Of a stretch of DNA of 64,000 bases, positions 63,288 to 64,000 are shown piece by piece (the first letter of the stretch is position 1; every line of letters begins with the position of its first letter). Source of the stretch: VKMB-3413 sp041027365 (GTDB lineage: Bacteria > Pseudomonadota > Alphaproteobacteria > Rhizobiales > Rhizobiaceae); contig NZ_JBFTEH010000001.1 of assembly GCF_041027365.1 (NCBI RefSeq), forward strand, positions 620,001-684,000, in the 5' to 3' direction. The notes below the pieces were generated by a model, which was not told the DNA's origin, made no database searches, and worked only from the letters and a program-made list of their open reading frames with translations. The position numbers and the translations under genes are program-made.

Positions 63288-64000
63288 ATGGCGATGCTGC
63301 GCCAGATCAGGCATCCCGGTCCCGCCGCCCCCATCCGGCATGCGAAGTCCTGGGCCGAGGCGGTGCCGCTCGACTTCGCGATCGAGCCCGGTGAGACGAT
63401 GGAAGCCGGGCTCGGCCGCGGCGTCGCGGAAGCCGGCTGTGACGCCGGCTATGTCGCCATCGCCGCCGCACGTCTGTCGCCCTTTCGCTATGTCATGCCG
63501 GCCGGCTCGCCGGGCCCGAGCCATGCCGCCTGGTATTCCGAAACTTTTGCGCCTGAGGGCACCGTCAGCGTCCGCGAGGCCGGCGCCATCGTCGGCCGCC
63601 GTGACGGCGTCGCCTTCGTCCACTGCCACGGCCTGTGGCGAGCGGACGGCGAGGCGCTCGCCATGGGCCACATGCTGCCGGCCGAGAGCCGGGCCGCCGA
63701 ACCGGTGCGGGTGACAGGCTTTGGCCTACGTGGCGCCGTGTTCGAATCCCGGCAGGACGATGAGACGAATTTCCGGCTGTTTGCGGCCGAACCGGCCGGT
63801 TCGCCCGCGCCGACGCGATCTGCCTCGCGTCCGAAGACCTCAGCTGCGCTCGCTTTAACGCTCCGTCCGAACCAGGACGTCAGCGAGACGATCGAGACCG
63901 TCTGCGCAGACGAAGGCATCACCGCCGCCCGCATCCACGGCATCGGCAGCCTCAACGGCGCCCGCTTCGAAAACGGCCCGGCGATGGAGTCCTATGCCTC
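63288..64000 (+). CDS. DUF296 (PCC) domain protein, two tandem domains (partial)
   Basis: Reading from ATG 63288, the frame stays open to the window end (237 codons). It holds a complete PCC/DUF296-type domain at residues about 25-150 (VAEAGCDAGYVAIAAARLS, FVHCHGLWRADGEALAMGHMLPAES) and the start of a second at about 200 (QDVSETIETVCADEGITAARIHGIGSLNGARF). PCC domains in bacteria form small trimeric metal-binding proteins of largely unknown function; the first copy has a His-x-His pair in VHCHG typical of the metal site. It begins 2 bases after the ligase stop, so it is in the same operon. C-terminus is outside the window. Confidence 0.8.
   Translation, partial: MAMLRQIRHPGPAAPIRHAKSWAEAVPLDFAIEPGETMEAGLGRGVAEAGCDAGYVAIAAARLSPFRYVMPAGSPGPSHAAWYSETFAPEGTVSVREAGAIVGRRDGVAFVHCHGLWRADGEALAMGHMLPAESRAAEPVRVTGFGLRGAVFESRQDDETNFRLFAAEPAGSPAPTRSASRPKTSAALALTLRPNQDVSETIETVCADEGITAARIHGIGSLNGARFENGPAMESYA

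Overview
This is a GC-rich chromosomal stretch from an alphaproteobacterium, most likely order Hyphomicrobiales (Rhizobiales). Three things point there. The tRNA-His lacks the extra 5' G and has a G1:U72 pair with A73, a known alphaproteobacterial trait. A very large PAS histidine kinase has a dimerisation region of the PleC/DivJ/PdhS type. There is also a phasin_2-family protein, and many solute-importer genes organised in tight operons with 4-bp start/stop overlaps. I cannot name the genus.

Layout. 1-4.3 kb: RND efflux permease (cut by the left edge) with its periplasmic adaptor, then tRNA-Thr. 4.4-8.4 kb: BLUF photoreceptor, DUF1850 protein and fused TRAP (TAXI-type) permease, GNAT acetyltransferase. 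8.4-12.6 kb: putrescine/spermidine ABC importer (potFGHI type). 12.6-25.5 kb: secreted protein of unknown function, AsmA-like protein, acetoacetyl-CoA synthetase, PdhS-like kinase, phasin, tRNA-His, YihY/BrkB protein, Ala/Thr/Gly-rich membrane-anchored protein, HD hydrolase, DUF3280 protein. 25.7-32.7 kb: DUF2252 protein, GalE, then a four-gene cassette GT39 / GT2 / YdjC-type deacetylase / GtrA that resembles aminosugar modification of lipid A or another envelope glycan. 32.8-35.1 kb: NsrR-like Rrf2 repressor divergent from a group 3 truncated globin and a flavohaemoglobin, with two 23-bp dyads between them (nitric-oxide defence). 35.2-41.3 kb: FAD oxidoreductase, SsuABC/NitT-like ABC importer, GntR regulator, AroE-like dehydrogenase and GFA-fold protein, a probable catabolic cluster of unknown substrate. 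41.5-43.6 kb: lone GT4 glycosyltransferase and a gene-free stretch of different composition.

43.5-55.8 kb is a hydroxyproline-utilisation locus. It holds a Liv-type ABC importer (SBP, H, M, G, F), a DapA-family deaminase, a D-amino-acid oxidase-type dehydrogenase, hydroxyproline 2-epimerase (Cys90/Cys253), an enolase-superfamily cis-3-hydroxy-L-proline dehydratase, a second proline-racemase-superfamily protein whose catalytic pair is Ser/Thr, a second DapA paralogue and a GntR/FCD regulator. An AT-rich palindrome, GATATATC, lies ahead of the importer and of the regulator, with a one-mismatch copy ahead of the second dapA paralogue; it is a candidate operator for the whole locus.

56.4-64 kb: DctPQM-type TRAP transporter divergent from an IclR regulator, followed by a thiolase-fold enzyme, an acyl-CoA ligase and a protein with two DUF296/PCC domains (cut by the right edge). 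This looks like uptake and CoA-dependent breakdown of an unidentified carboxylic acid. No insertion sequence, prophage, CRISPR array or rRNA was seen.
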